From UBA7477 sp045602925 (GTDB taxonomy: Bacteria > Bacillota > Clostridia > Oscillospirales > Ruminococcaceae), in assembly GCA_045602925.1 (NCBI GenBank), contig JAZSCN010000035.1:1-36706 (forward strand): a stretch of 36,706 nt of DNA, given 5' to 3'. Below the pieces are notes generated by a model. That model saw only the letters and a program-made list of their open reading frames with translations. It did no database searches and was not told the DNA's origin. How positions within the stretch are numbered: position 1 is the stretch's first letter; each line of letters opens with the position of its first letter. Positions 30,527 through 36,706 of this stretch are shown here, one piece after another. Made by a program: the position numbers and the translations under genes.

Positions 30527-31123
30527 TTATTTGGAGTACAACTCAACGATGAGGTGTTCTTCAATCTCGTAATCGAGGTCTTCCTTTGCAGGCATACGAA
30601 CAACCTTTGCAGCGAGCTTCTCCTTATCCATGTCGAGCCATGAAGGGATAAGTCTGCCGTTTGTTGCCTCAACGATTTCCTTAAACTTAACGCTCTTCTT
30701 GCTGTTTTCTCTAAGGGAAATAACGTCGCCAACCTTTACTCTGTAAGAAGGAATGTCAACTCTCTTACCGTTTACGTCAAAGTGACCATGAACAACGAGC
30801 TGTCTAGCTTCTCTTCTTGTCATTGAAAGACCCATTCTGAAGACGATGTTATCAAGTCTTGATTCAAGACATGTAAGGAGGTTTGCACCTGCCTGTCCTT
30901 CCATCTTCTGAGCGATTTCAAAGTAGTGGTAGAACTGCTTCTCAAGTACACCGTAGATAAACTTCAGCTTCTGCTTTTCCTTGAGCTGCATACCGTATTC
31001 AGAAACTTTCTTTCTCTTATTGGCATTTGGGTCACGCTTTGTTTCCTTAGCTACACCCATAACCATTGGGCTGATGCCTAAAGACTTACATCTTTTAAGA
31101 ATTGGTTCTCTGTTAACTGCCAT
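30527..31123 (-). CDS. rpsD: 30S ribosomal protein S4
   Basis: 198 residues beginning MAVNREPILKRCKSLGISP. S4 nucleates assembly of the 30S body, and the S4 RNA-binding domain is visible near residues 88-150 (LDNIVFRMGLSMTRREARQL, VVHGHFDVNGKRV). The N-terminal segment has only C12 and no four-cysteine zinc site, so this is a zinc-free form. The frame extends 25 codons upstream into the structured leader, but the ATG at 31121-31123 with GGAGGAAAT upstream is the true start. A pair of hairpins precedes the gene, a candidate site for S4 autoregulation. Confidence 0.96.
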   Translation of the reverse strand: MAVNREPILKRCKSLGISPMVMGVAKETKRDPNANKRKKVSEYGMQLKEKQKLKFIYGVLEKQFYHYFEIAQKMEGQAGANLLTCLESRLDNIVFRMGLSMTRREARQLVVHGHFDVNGKRVDIPSYRVKVGDVISLRENSKKSVKFKEIVEATNGRLIPSWLDMDKEKLAAKVVRMPAKEDLDYEIEEHLIVELYSK

Positions 31124-31151
31124 AATAATTTCCTCCGTTTTTAAATGAATA

Positions 31152-31214
31152 TCGAACCTGCAAAGGCACGCTTGTGCCCCTTGTTCGACGCCGAGCAAAC
31201 TTTGGGTAACTCGG
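31152..31214 (-). promoter_or_regulatory. Candidate S4 autoregulatory leader before rpsD
   Basis: In the rpsK-rpsD gap two hairpins stand in a row. The first is CCGAG/CTCGG (31191-31195 with 31210-31214). The second has outer arms TCGAAC/GTTCGA (31152-31157 with 31183-31188) and an inner GGCAC/GTGCC (31165-31178). rpsD is known to be controlled by S4 binding its leader in Bacillota; whether this matches that RNA family was not tested. Confidence 0.45.
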
Positions 31215-31275
31215 ATTTTACTTTTCGTATGATTTTAAGTTTTTAACCTTACCCTAACGGCTTGTAGTATATATA

Positions 31276-31671
31276 CTACACACGTCTTCTCTTTGGTGGA
31301 CGGCAACCGTTGTGTGGGATTGGAGTAACGTCCTTGATGAGTCTTACTTCGAGGTCTTCAGACTGGAGAGCTCTGATAGCAGCTTCTCTTCCTGCGCCTG
31401 GGCCCTTTACGTATACTTCAACTGTCTTGAGTCCGTGCTCCTTTGCAGCTCTTGCAGCAGTTTCTGCAGCTGTCTGAGCAGCGAATGGTGTAGACTTCTT
31501 TGAACCTCTGAAGCCGAGCTCACCTGCTGATGCCCAAGAAATTGCGTTACCCTGAAGGTCAGTGATAGTAACGATTGTGTTATTGAAAGTAGACTGGATA
31601 TGAACCTGTCCATTTTCGATATTCTTTCTTTCGCGACGACGGCGAACAGTAGTCTTCTTTGCCTGAGCCAT
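31276..31671 (-). CDS. rpsK: 30S ribosomal protein S11
   Basis: 131 residues, with NTIVTITDLQGNAISWASAG near 31-50, RGSKKSTPFAAQ, and the basic C-terminus GCRPPKRRRV typical of S11. It lies in the platform of the 30S subunit. It follows rpsM by 13 bases in the standard alpha-operon order. ATG with GGAGGGAT upstream. Confidence 0.97.
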   Translation of the reverse strand: MAQAKKTTVRRRRERKNIENGQVHIQSTFNNTIVTITDLQGNAISWASAGELGFRGSKKSTPFAAQTAAETAARAAKEHGLKTVEVYVKGPGAGREAAIRALQSEDLEVRLIKDVTPIPHNGCRPPKRRRV

Positions 31672-31684
31672 GTTCTATCCCTCC

Positions 31685-32053
31685 TTACTTCTTCTTGTTT
31701 GCGATTGTCTTAACCGGGCCCTTACGAGTTCTTGCGTTGGTCTTTGTTCTCTGACCTCTTACTGGCAAGCCCTTGCGGTGACGCACGCCACGGTAGCAAC
31801 CGATTTCAATAAGTCTCTTGATGTTGAGAGCAACTTCTCTTCTGAGGTCACCTTCAACAACAACATTTTTGTCAATATACTCACGAAGTTTTACTACATC
31901 CTCGTCTGTGAGGTCCTTAACTCTTGTATCTGGGTTAATACCTGTTGCCTCGAGAATTTTTGTAGCTGTTGGAAGACCGATTCCGTAGATATAAGTGAGA
32001 CCGATTTCGATTCTCTTATTCTTTGGAAGGTCAATACTAGCAATACGAGCCAT
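31685..32053 (-). CDS. rpsM: 30S ribosomal protein S13
   Basis: 122 residues beginning MARIASIDLPKNKRIEIGLT, with the helix-hairpin-helix YIYGIGLPTATKILEATG and the basic tail GQRTKTNARTRKGP. S13 sits in the 30S head and contacts P-site tRNA. It is the gene after rpmJ, as is usual. ATG with GGAGGTG upstream. Confidence 0.97.
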   Translation of the reverse strand: MARIASIDLPKNKRIEIGLTYIYGIGLPTATKILEATGINPDTRVKDLTDEDVVKLREYIDKNVVVEGDLRREVALNIKRLIEIGCYRGVRHRKGLPVRGQRTKTNARTRKGPVKTIANKKK

Positions 32054-32082
32054 GTTTTAGCTGCACCTCCATTAAAGTTTGT

Positions 32083-32196
32083 TTAGCCCTGACGCTGCTT
32101 GTGCTTAGGATTCTGGCAAATTACCATTATCTTGCCCTTACGCTTGATAACCTTGCACTTTTCACACATAGGCTTAACTGAAGGTCTTACTTTCAT
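32083..32196 (-). CDS. rpmJ: 50S ribosomal protein L36 (zinc-ribbon form)
   Basis: A 37-residue protein found by direct translation. It begins MKVRPSVKPMCEKCKVIKRK and ends with QNPKHKQRQG. The zinc ligands C11, C14, C27 and H32 are all present, so it is the zinc-binding form. It lies between infA and rpsM as in other Bacillota. ATG at 32194-32196 with AAGGAGGT upstream. Confidence 0.96.
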   Translation of the reverse strand: MKVRPSVKPMCEKCKVIKRKGKIMVICQNPKHKQRQG

Positions 32197-32259
32197 GTGA
32201 ATACCTCCTTAATAGTTCGCAGATTTCTCTGCAGTGGTTAATAGTTTGTGATAGAGAGC

Positions 32260-32478
32260 TTACTTGCTTCTCCATGTAATTCTTCCCTTTGACAAGTCAT
32301 AAGGTGACATTTCAACCGTTACCTTATCGCCGGGAACGATACGAATGTAGTTCATTCTGAGCTTTCCGGAAACGTGTGCGAGTATCTTATGTCCGTTTGC
32401 GAGTTCAACCTGGAACATTGCATTTGGCAAAGCTTCGAGCACGGTGCCCTCGAGTTCAATTACATCTTCTTTTGACAT
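32260..32478 (-). CDS. infA: Translation initiation factor IF-1
   Basis: 72 residues starting MSKEDVIELEGTVLEALPNA, an S1/OB-fold protein that blocks the ribosomal A site during initiation. HVSGKLRMNYIRI and the end DLSKGRITWRSK are typical. The frame can be extended three codons to a TTG at 32487, but that codon is too close to the Shine-Dalgarno (AAGGGG) and the ATG at 32476-32478 matches the family start. Confidence 0.97.
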   Translation of the reverse strand: MSKEDVIELEGTVLEALPNAMFQVELANGHKILAHVSGKLRMNYIRIVPGDKVTVEMSPYDLSKGRITWRSK

Positions 32479-32496
32479 AAATTTCAATCCCCTTTT

Positions 32497-32772
32497 CTAA
32501 GGCATACAGTCGGCATTATGCGTTGTATTGGGTTTATACTCTGCTATAAGCCTTCTCAGTTTTTTGTTTGTCAGCCCGTCAAGCGAAATGACAGTGTCTG
32601 TAGGTGAAATGTGTCTGATATTTTTCTTTTTGGGATTTTCAAGCTTTCTTGACTTCCCATCTGCTATAAACACCAGACCGTCGTGAGATTCCAGTGCAAC
32701 GAAGAAGGAATCCTTATCACGACCTGCGCACGCCATTACTATCGAGCCGGGGGTAATATTCACAACGCTCAT
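32497..32772 (-). CDS. KOW-domain RNA-binding protein of the spc operon
   Basis: A 91-residue small basic protein with a KOW-like N-terminal half (PGSIVMACAGRDKDSFFVAL at 8-27), related to the L14e/L27e-type small RNA-binding proteins. In Clostridia and other Bacillota it is commonly encoded between map and infA, as here. Its exact role is unknown; ribosome binding is likely from its fold and location. ATG at 32770-32772, six bases after the map stop codon, with only a weak AAGAAG ahead, so translation may be coupled to map. Confidence 0.87.
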   Translation of the reverse strand: MSVVNITPGSIVMACAGRDKDSFFVALESHDGLVFIADGKSRKLENPKKKNIRHISPTDTVISLDGLTNKKLRRLIAEYKPNTTHNADCMP

Positions 32773-32778
32773 AGCTTC

Positions 32779-33525
32779 TTATTCTGCGGAAAGTACCACG
32801 CAGCCATCGGAAGTTACGGCGATTGAATGCTCATAATGAGCTGCCAGAGAAGAATCCCTTGTTACAACGGTCCAATTGTCAGACAGCACCTTTATTTTAG
32901 CATTACCTGCTGCAATCATAGGTTCTATGGCGATTACCATACCTGTCATAAGTCTTTGACCTCTGCCCTGTATGCCGAAGTTTGGCACTTCAGGCTCCTC
33001 GTGCATATCCTTGCCGATACCGTGACCGACAAATTCACGAACAACGGAAAATCCTCTGTCCTCATTGTACTTCTGAATTGCATAGCCTATATCGCCGAGT
33101 CTTACGCCCGGTTTTACGAGCTTAATAGCTTCGTAGAGGCTTTCTTCGGTTGACTTCATAAGTGCCTTTGCGGTATCGGAAACATTACCGACAGCGAAGG
33201 TTCTTGCAGAGTCGCCGTAGTAGCCGTCTACAATTGCGCCCGTATCGACAGAAACTATATCGCCTTCCATAATCACCCTGTCGCCGGGGATGCCGTGGAT
33301 GACTTCCTCATTAACTGAGATACAAGCCGAACCCGGAAATCCACCGTAGCCGAGAAATCCCGACTTTGCGCCATGTGATTCAAAGAATTTCTGAATAATT
33401 CTGTCAAGCTCTTTAGTAGTCATACCTGCCTTGATTGACTCTCCGGCAAGCTCGAGAGCGTCGTGCGTAAGCTTATTAGCTTTTCTTAGCTTTGCAATTT
33501 CAGAGCTTGTTTTAATGATAATCAT
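32779..33525 (-). CDS. map: Methionine aminopeptidase, type I
   Basis: 248 residues, the compact type I form without an N-terminal zinc extension. It removes the initiator methionine from new proteins. Metal-binding motifs are visible: VDTGAIVDGYYGDSART near 94-110 (two aspartates), FVGHGIGKDMHEEPEVP (histidine), IAIEPM (glutamate) and the last glutamate in AHYEHSIAVT. ATG two bases after the adk stop codon, so the two are co-translated. Confidence 0.96.
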   Translation of the reverse strand: MIIIKTSSEIAKLRKANKLTHDALELAGESIKAGMTTKELDRIIQKFFESHGAKSGFLGYGGFPGSACISVNEEVIHGIPGDRVIMEGDIVSVDTGAIVDGYYGDSARTFAVGNVSDTAKALMKSTEESLYEAIKLVKPGVRLGDIGYAIQKYNEDRGFSVVREFVGHGIGKDMHEEPEVPNFGIQGRGQRLMTGMVIAIEPMIAAGNAKIKVLSDNWTVVTRDSSLAAHYEHSIAVTSDGCVVLSAE

Positions 33526-33527
33526 CT

Positions 33528-34160
33528 TTAGCCCTCAATAGCCTTAAGGGTGAGCTTAGAGGTTTCAGAAACCTCTTCCTGACCTTCTACTGTAACGAGT
33601 TTGCCCTGCTTTGAGTAGTAATCCTTAAGCGGAGCAGTCTTTTCGTGGTAGGTCTTGAGTCTGTCGATTACTGTAGCAGGCTCGTCGTCCTTACGGATAA
33701 CTGTCTTTGCGCCACAAGCGTCGCAGATGCCCTCTACCTTAGTTGGCTTGAAGTCGATGTGGTAGGAGTTGCCGCAGCCTTCGCATACGCGTCTGCCGGA
33801 CAATCTCTGCTGGATAGTTTCATCGGCAACATAGATTTCAACAACCTTGTCAATCTGAACTCCCATTGTATCGAGAGCCTGTGCCTGAGGAACTGTTCTT
33901 GGGAAGCCATCAAGAATGAAGCCGTTCTTGCAGTCGTCCTGAGCGATTCTGTCCTTAAGAATACCGATTACGATATCATCAGAAACGAGGTCGCCGGCAT
34001 CCATTGCAGCCTTAGCCTTAAGGCCGTATTCCGTACCCTCCTTGACAGCAGCTCTGAGCATATTGCCTGTAGAGATTGTAGGAATTTTAAGAGCGTCGCA
34101 GATTACCTCTGCCTGAGTACCCTTACCTGCACCTGGTGCGCCTAAAAGTATCAGATTCAT
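33528..34160 (-). CDS. adk: Adenylate kinase with zinc-binding lid
   Basis: 210 residues. It balances AMP, ADP and ATP. The P-loop GAPGAGKGT (7-15), the AMP-binding STGNMLR and the DGFPRT motif are intact. The lid carries two cysteine pairs, CEGCG and CDACG, which bind structural zinc in many Gram-positive enzymes. ATG with GGAGGAAAT upstream; it sits between secY and map as is standard. Confidence 0.97.
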   Translation of the reverse strand: MNLILLGAPGAGKGTQAEVICDALKIPTISTGNMLRAAVKEGTEYGLKAKAAMDAGDLVSDDIVIGILKDRIAQDDCKNGFILDGFPRTVPQAQALDTMGVQIDKVVEIYVADETIQQRLSGRRVCEGCGNSYHIDFKPTKVEGICDACGAKTVIRKDDEPATVIDRLKTYHEKTAPLKDYYSKQGKLVTVEGQEEVSETSKLTLKAIEG

Positions 34161-34180
34161 TATAATTTCCTCCCTTTATT

Positions 34181-35515
34181 TTATTCGAGGAATCCCTTAT
34201 GATGACGCATCATCATCTGAGATTCAAGTGTACGAACGGTTTCGAGTGCAACGCTTACTACGATAAGCATTGAAGTACCGCCGATTGCCAGACCTGTCTG
34301 TGTAAATCTTGCGAACAAGATTGGAATTACAGCCATTACGCCGAGGAAGAATGCTCCGACGATTGTAATCTTAGAGATTACTCTCTTGAAGTAGTCTGCT
34401 GTTGGCTTACCAGGTCTGATACCCTGAATTGCGCCGTTACCTTGACGAAGGTTATTAGCGATTTCAACAGGGTTATACTGCATTGATACATAGAAGTAGT
34501 TAAATCCTATGATCAGCAGGAAGAGAAGTATTGCGTATACCCAGTGATCAGTACTGAACCAGCTAAGCAGGTGATGATATAACCACTTAATGCCTGTTGC
34601 ATTCTTGCCAGGGTCAGCGATGAACATTTCGAGGGTTGCAGGAAGCGACATAAATGACATCGCAAAGATGATTGGGAGAACGCCTGACATACAAATCTTA
34701 ATTGGAATGTATGAGGACTGTCCGCCGTATACCTTGTTTCCTACTACGCGCTTTGAATACTGTACGTGGATACGTCTTTCGGCGTTGTTCATAAAGACAA
34801 CGAACGCTATCATTGCGATAAAGAACACGATGATGATTGGAACCATAATCATGAGCTTAGCATCGCCTGTGAACATCATTCTGATAAGGCCGATAACTGC
34901 CTGTGGACCTCTTGCAACGATACCTGCGAAAATGAGCATTGACATACCGTTTCCGAGTCCCTTTTCGTTGATTCTGTCGCCGAGCCAGATGATGAGTGAA
35001 GCACCAGCGGTAAAGCAAGCGATGATAACGAGCTCTGAGAACATCTTGGACTTAGAGAAGGCTTCGTAGCCTGTCTCAGCGCAGTACACAAGAGCTCCAG
35101 CCTTCTTAAGTGTGAGGTAATAAGCCCACGCCTGGAACACTGAGATACCGAGTGCAACGTATCTGTTGATTTTGTTAAGCTTCTTTCTGCCTTCCATACC
35201 TTCCTTGCTAAGACGCTCGAGCGCCGGTATAGCGTAGGTAAGGAGCTGGAGAATAATCTGTGCATTGATGTATGGTCCAACTGAAAGTGCGAGAATAGTA
35301 GCCTGTGAGAAAGTACCACCAGAGAGAACGTTCAGGTAGCTGAAGATATTACCGGATGCGGTATTCTGGTCAGCCCACGCCTGAAGTGCTTCTTGCTGGA
35401 TAAATGGTACAGGAATTGCTCCACCGAGACGGTAGATAATGATAATGAGTAAGGTATAAAGAATCTTTCTTCTTAATTCCGGAATACTCCATGCGTTACG
35501 AAGAGTCTTCAGCAA
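34181..35515 (-). CDS. secY: Protein translocase subunit SecY
   Basis: 444 residues with ten hydrophobic helices, the channel of the Sec system in the cytoplasmic membrane. The start MLKTLRNAWSIPELRRKILY, the plug-region SGGTFSQATILALSVGPYINA and the cytoplasmic loop AIQGIRPGKPTADYF are typical. It starts with TTG (35513-35515), one base after the rplO stop codon, with GAGGTG upstream inside rplO. The unusual start plus overlap suggests translational coupling to rplO. Some internal loops are longer than in E. coli, as seen in many Clostridia. Confidence 0.96.
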   Translation of the reverse strand: MLKTLRNAWSIPELRRKILYTLLIIIIYRLGGAIPVPFIQQEALQAWADQNTASGNIFSYLNVLSGGTFSQATILALSVGPYINAQIILQLLTYAIPALERLSKEGMEGRKKLNKINRYVALGISVFQAWAYYLTLKKAGALVYCAETGYEAFSKSKMFSELVIIACFTAGASLIIWLGDRINEKGLGNGMSMLIFAGIVARGPQAVIGLIRMMFTGDAKLMIMVPIIIVFFIAMIAFVVFMNNAERRIHVQYSKRVVGNKVYGGQSSYIPIKICMSGVLPIIFAMSFMSLPATLEMFIADPGKNATGIKWLYHHLLSWFSTDHWVYAILLFLLIIGFNYFYVSMQYNPVEIANNLRQGNGAIQGIRPGKPTADYFKRVISKITIVGAFFLGVMAVIPILFARFTQTGLAIGGTSMLIVVSVALETVRTLESQMMMRHHKGFLE

Positions 35516-35516
35516 C

Positions 35517-35957
35517 TTACATCACCTCAGCCTTCCCGCCTGCTTTCTCTATCTTTTCCTTAGCTGTTGCAGTAAATGCTGCAGCCTTTACAGTGAGGTT
35601 CTTTGTGAGCTCACCATTTCCGAGAATCTTGATGCCGTCGAGAGTCTTCTTGATAAGACCTGAAGCCAAAAGAAGCTCTGTGTCTACCACTGTACCATCC
35701 TTGAACATTTCAAGGTCTGAAACGTTAATTGTTGTGTACTTTGTAGCAAAAATATTATTAAAGCCACGCTTTGGTGTTCTTCTTGCAAGTGATGTCTGAC
35801 CGCCTTCGAAGCCTGGTCTTACACCGCCGCCGGAACGAGCGTTCTGACCCTTATGGCCCTTGCCTGCAGTCTTGCCCCATCCAGAGCCGTGACCTCTGCC
35901 TATTCTCTTAACCTTCTTGGTTGAGCCTTCAGCAGGTGATAATTCGTGCAATTTCAT
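35517..35957 (-). CDS. rplO: 50S ribosomal protein L15
   Basis: 146 residues starting MKLHELSPAEGSTKKVKRIG, with the glycine/arginine-rich GRGHGSGWGKTAGKGHKGQ at 22-40 typical of L15. It is a late assembly protein of the 50S subunit. It follows rpmD by 12 bases and is immediately followed by secY. ATG with AAGGAGGTG upstream. Confidence 0.97.
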   Translation of the reverse strand: MKLHELSPAEGSTKKVKRIGRGHGSGWGKTAGKGHKGQNARSGGGVRPGFEGGQTSLARRTPKRGFNNIFATKYTTINVSDLEMFKDGTVVDTELLLASGLIKKTLDGIKILGNGELTKNLTVKAAAFTATAKEKIEKAGGKAEVM

Positions 35958-35969
35958 ATTCGCACCTCC

Positions 35970-36149
35970 TTATGCTTCGGTTACTTTGATAAGGTGGCAG
36001 ATCTTCTTGACCTTGCCCTGTGTCTGTGCGTTATCAGGCTGAACTGTTGTATCGCCAATCTTTCTCAGACCGAGAGAATTAGCGGTAGCAACCTGAGCCT
36101 TTACTCTGTCGTTAAGACTCTTAACGAGAGTGATTTTAAGGTTTGCCAT
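35970..36149 (-). CDS. rpmD: 50S ribosomal protein L30
   Basis: A 59-residue protein found by direct translation, beginning MANLKITLVKSLNDRVKAQV and ending KICHLIKVTEA. The length and the core LGLRKIGDTTVQPDN fit bacterial L30. It sits between rpsE and rplO. ATG at 36147-36149 with AAGGAGGAAG upstream. Confidence 0.96.
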   Translation of the reverse strand: MANLKITLVKSLNDRVKAQVATANSLGLRKIGDTTVQPDNAQTQGKVKKICHLIKVTEA

Positions 36150-36162
36150 AGCAACTTCCTCC

Positions 36163-36663
36163 TTAGCCTAAGATTTCCTTGATTGTCTTGCCTCTCTTTG
36201 CTGCAACCTGTGCTGCATCCTTTACTGAAGCAAGTCCTGCGATTGTTGCTCTTACAACGTTATATGGGTTGTTTGAGCGAAGCGACTTTGTTCTGATATC
36301 CTTAATGCCTGCCATTTCTACTACTGAACGTACAGGACCGCCTGCGATTACTCCAGTACCAGGAGCTGCCGGCTTCATAAGGACTCTGCCTGCGCCGTAT
36401 GCGCCTACTACCTCGTGTGGAATTGTTGTTCCCTTGAGGGAAATCTTTACGAGGTTTTTCTTAGCGTCTTCGATACCCTTGCGGATAGCGTCCGGAACTT
36501 CGCTTGACTTTCCTGTACCGAAGCCTACGATACCATTACCGTCTCCTACTACTACGAGTGCAGAGAACTTCATGATACGTCCGCCCTTTACGGTCTTGGA
36601 TACTCTGTTGATAGCGACAACCTTTTCGCTAAGTTCCATGTTTGAAGCATCTATTAAAGCCAA
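36163..36663 (-). CDS. rpsE: 30S ribosomal protein S5
   Basis: 166 residues starting MALIDASNMELSEKVVAINR, with the double-stranded RNA-binding fold (KFSALVVVGDGNGIVGFGTG) and the GAYGAGRVLMKPA region. S5 helps keep translation accurate. I place the start at a TTG (36661-36663): it has GGAGGG seven bases upstream and gives the normal family length, whereas the longer frame would overlap the end of rplR. Confidence 0.95.
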   Translation of the reverse strand: MALIDASNMELSEKVVAINRVSKTVKGGRIMKFSALVVVGDGNGIVGFGTGKSSEVPDAIRKGIEDAKKNLVKISLKGTTIPHEVVGAYGAGRVLMKPAAPGTGVIAGGPVRSVVEMAGIKDIRTKSLRSNNPYNVVRATIAGLASVKDAAQVAAKRGKTIKEILG

Positions 36664-36679
36664 AAGTATACCCTCCTTC

Positions 36680-36706
36680 TTAGAAATTGAGTCCGCCTTC
36701 ACGGGC
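36680..36706 (-). CDS. rplR: 50S ribosomal protein L18, C-terminal end (partial)
   Basis: The last eight codons before the TAA at 36680-36682 read AREGGLNF, the typical C-terminus of L18, the 5S-rRNA-binding protein normally encoded just before rpsE. The rest lies beyond the right edge. Confidence 0.85.
   Translation of the reverse strand, partial: AREGGLNF

Overview
The window looks like chromosomal DNA of an anaerobic gut-type Clostridia bacterium, most likely Oscillospiraceae/Ruminococcus-like. This is inferred from the spc/alpha ribosomal operon with a KOW-protein gene between map and infA, strong Gram-positive Shine-Dalgarno sequences with several TTG/GTG starts, a DUF6062 protein, a type III pantothenate kinase beside an ECF S component, and several sugar-ester hydrolases. 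Nearly all genes are on the minus strand. Four lie on the plus strand: a CE2-like esterase, tatD, the DUF6062 gene and a small tail-anchored protein. I saw no tRNA, rRNA, IS element, prophage or CRISPR array.

Layout. 1-6413: the 5' end of pyruvate,phosphate dikinase, then glmU, coaX with an ECF S component (probable pantothenate salvage), and a serC-serA-small membrane protein operon for serine synthesis. 6414-7648: an accessory patch with a GC-rich cloverleaf of hairpins and an AT-rich transglutaminase-like gene. 7649-9902: glyS and an aquaporin. 10080-14509: a sugar-binding lipoprotein with no permease, an SGNH-hydrolase lipoprotein and a divergent cytoplasmic CE2-like esterase. Their intergenic regions carry similar LacI/CcpA-type operator-like palindromes, which suggests one carbohydrate regulon. 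14585-16939: a DUF4956 membrane protein and VTC-type polyphosphate polymerase pair, divergent from tatD. 17093-21613: a degenerate P1B-type ATPase, an rRNA 2'-O-methyltransferase and an 8-oxoguanine glycosylase. 21723-23170: the DUF6062 protein, a non-coding stretch with a cluster of TTTTCAACA-type nonamers, and a tail-anchored small protein with a structured leader. 23301-28937: a membrane-anchored vWA/cysteine-peptidase fusion, a sialate-O-acetylesterase-like protein and an ABC-F ATPase. 29083-36706: rplQ-rpoA-rpsD-rpsK-rpsM-rpmJ-infA-KOW-map-adk-secY-rplO-rpmD-rpsE-rplR(partial), all transcribed leftward.

Most promising for novelty: (i) an 867-residue protein with the P1B-ATPase membrane layout but with every catalytic motif lost, behind a long acidic tail; (ii) dense arrays of small perfect hairpins in three intergenic regions, two of which share an ungapped ~48-nt repeat with a compensatory base-pair swap; (iii) the nonamer cluster plus structured leader ahead of the small tail-anchored protein; (iv) the vWA-cysteine-peptidase fusion; (v) the operator pattern linking the sugar-binding lipoprotein and the esterases. 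All functional claims rest on reading the sequence; no searches were run.
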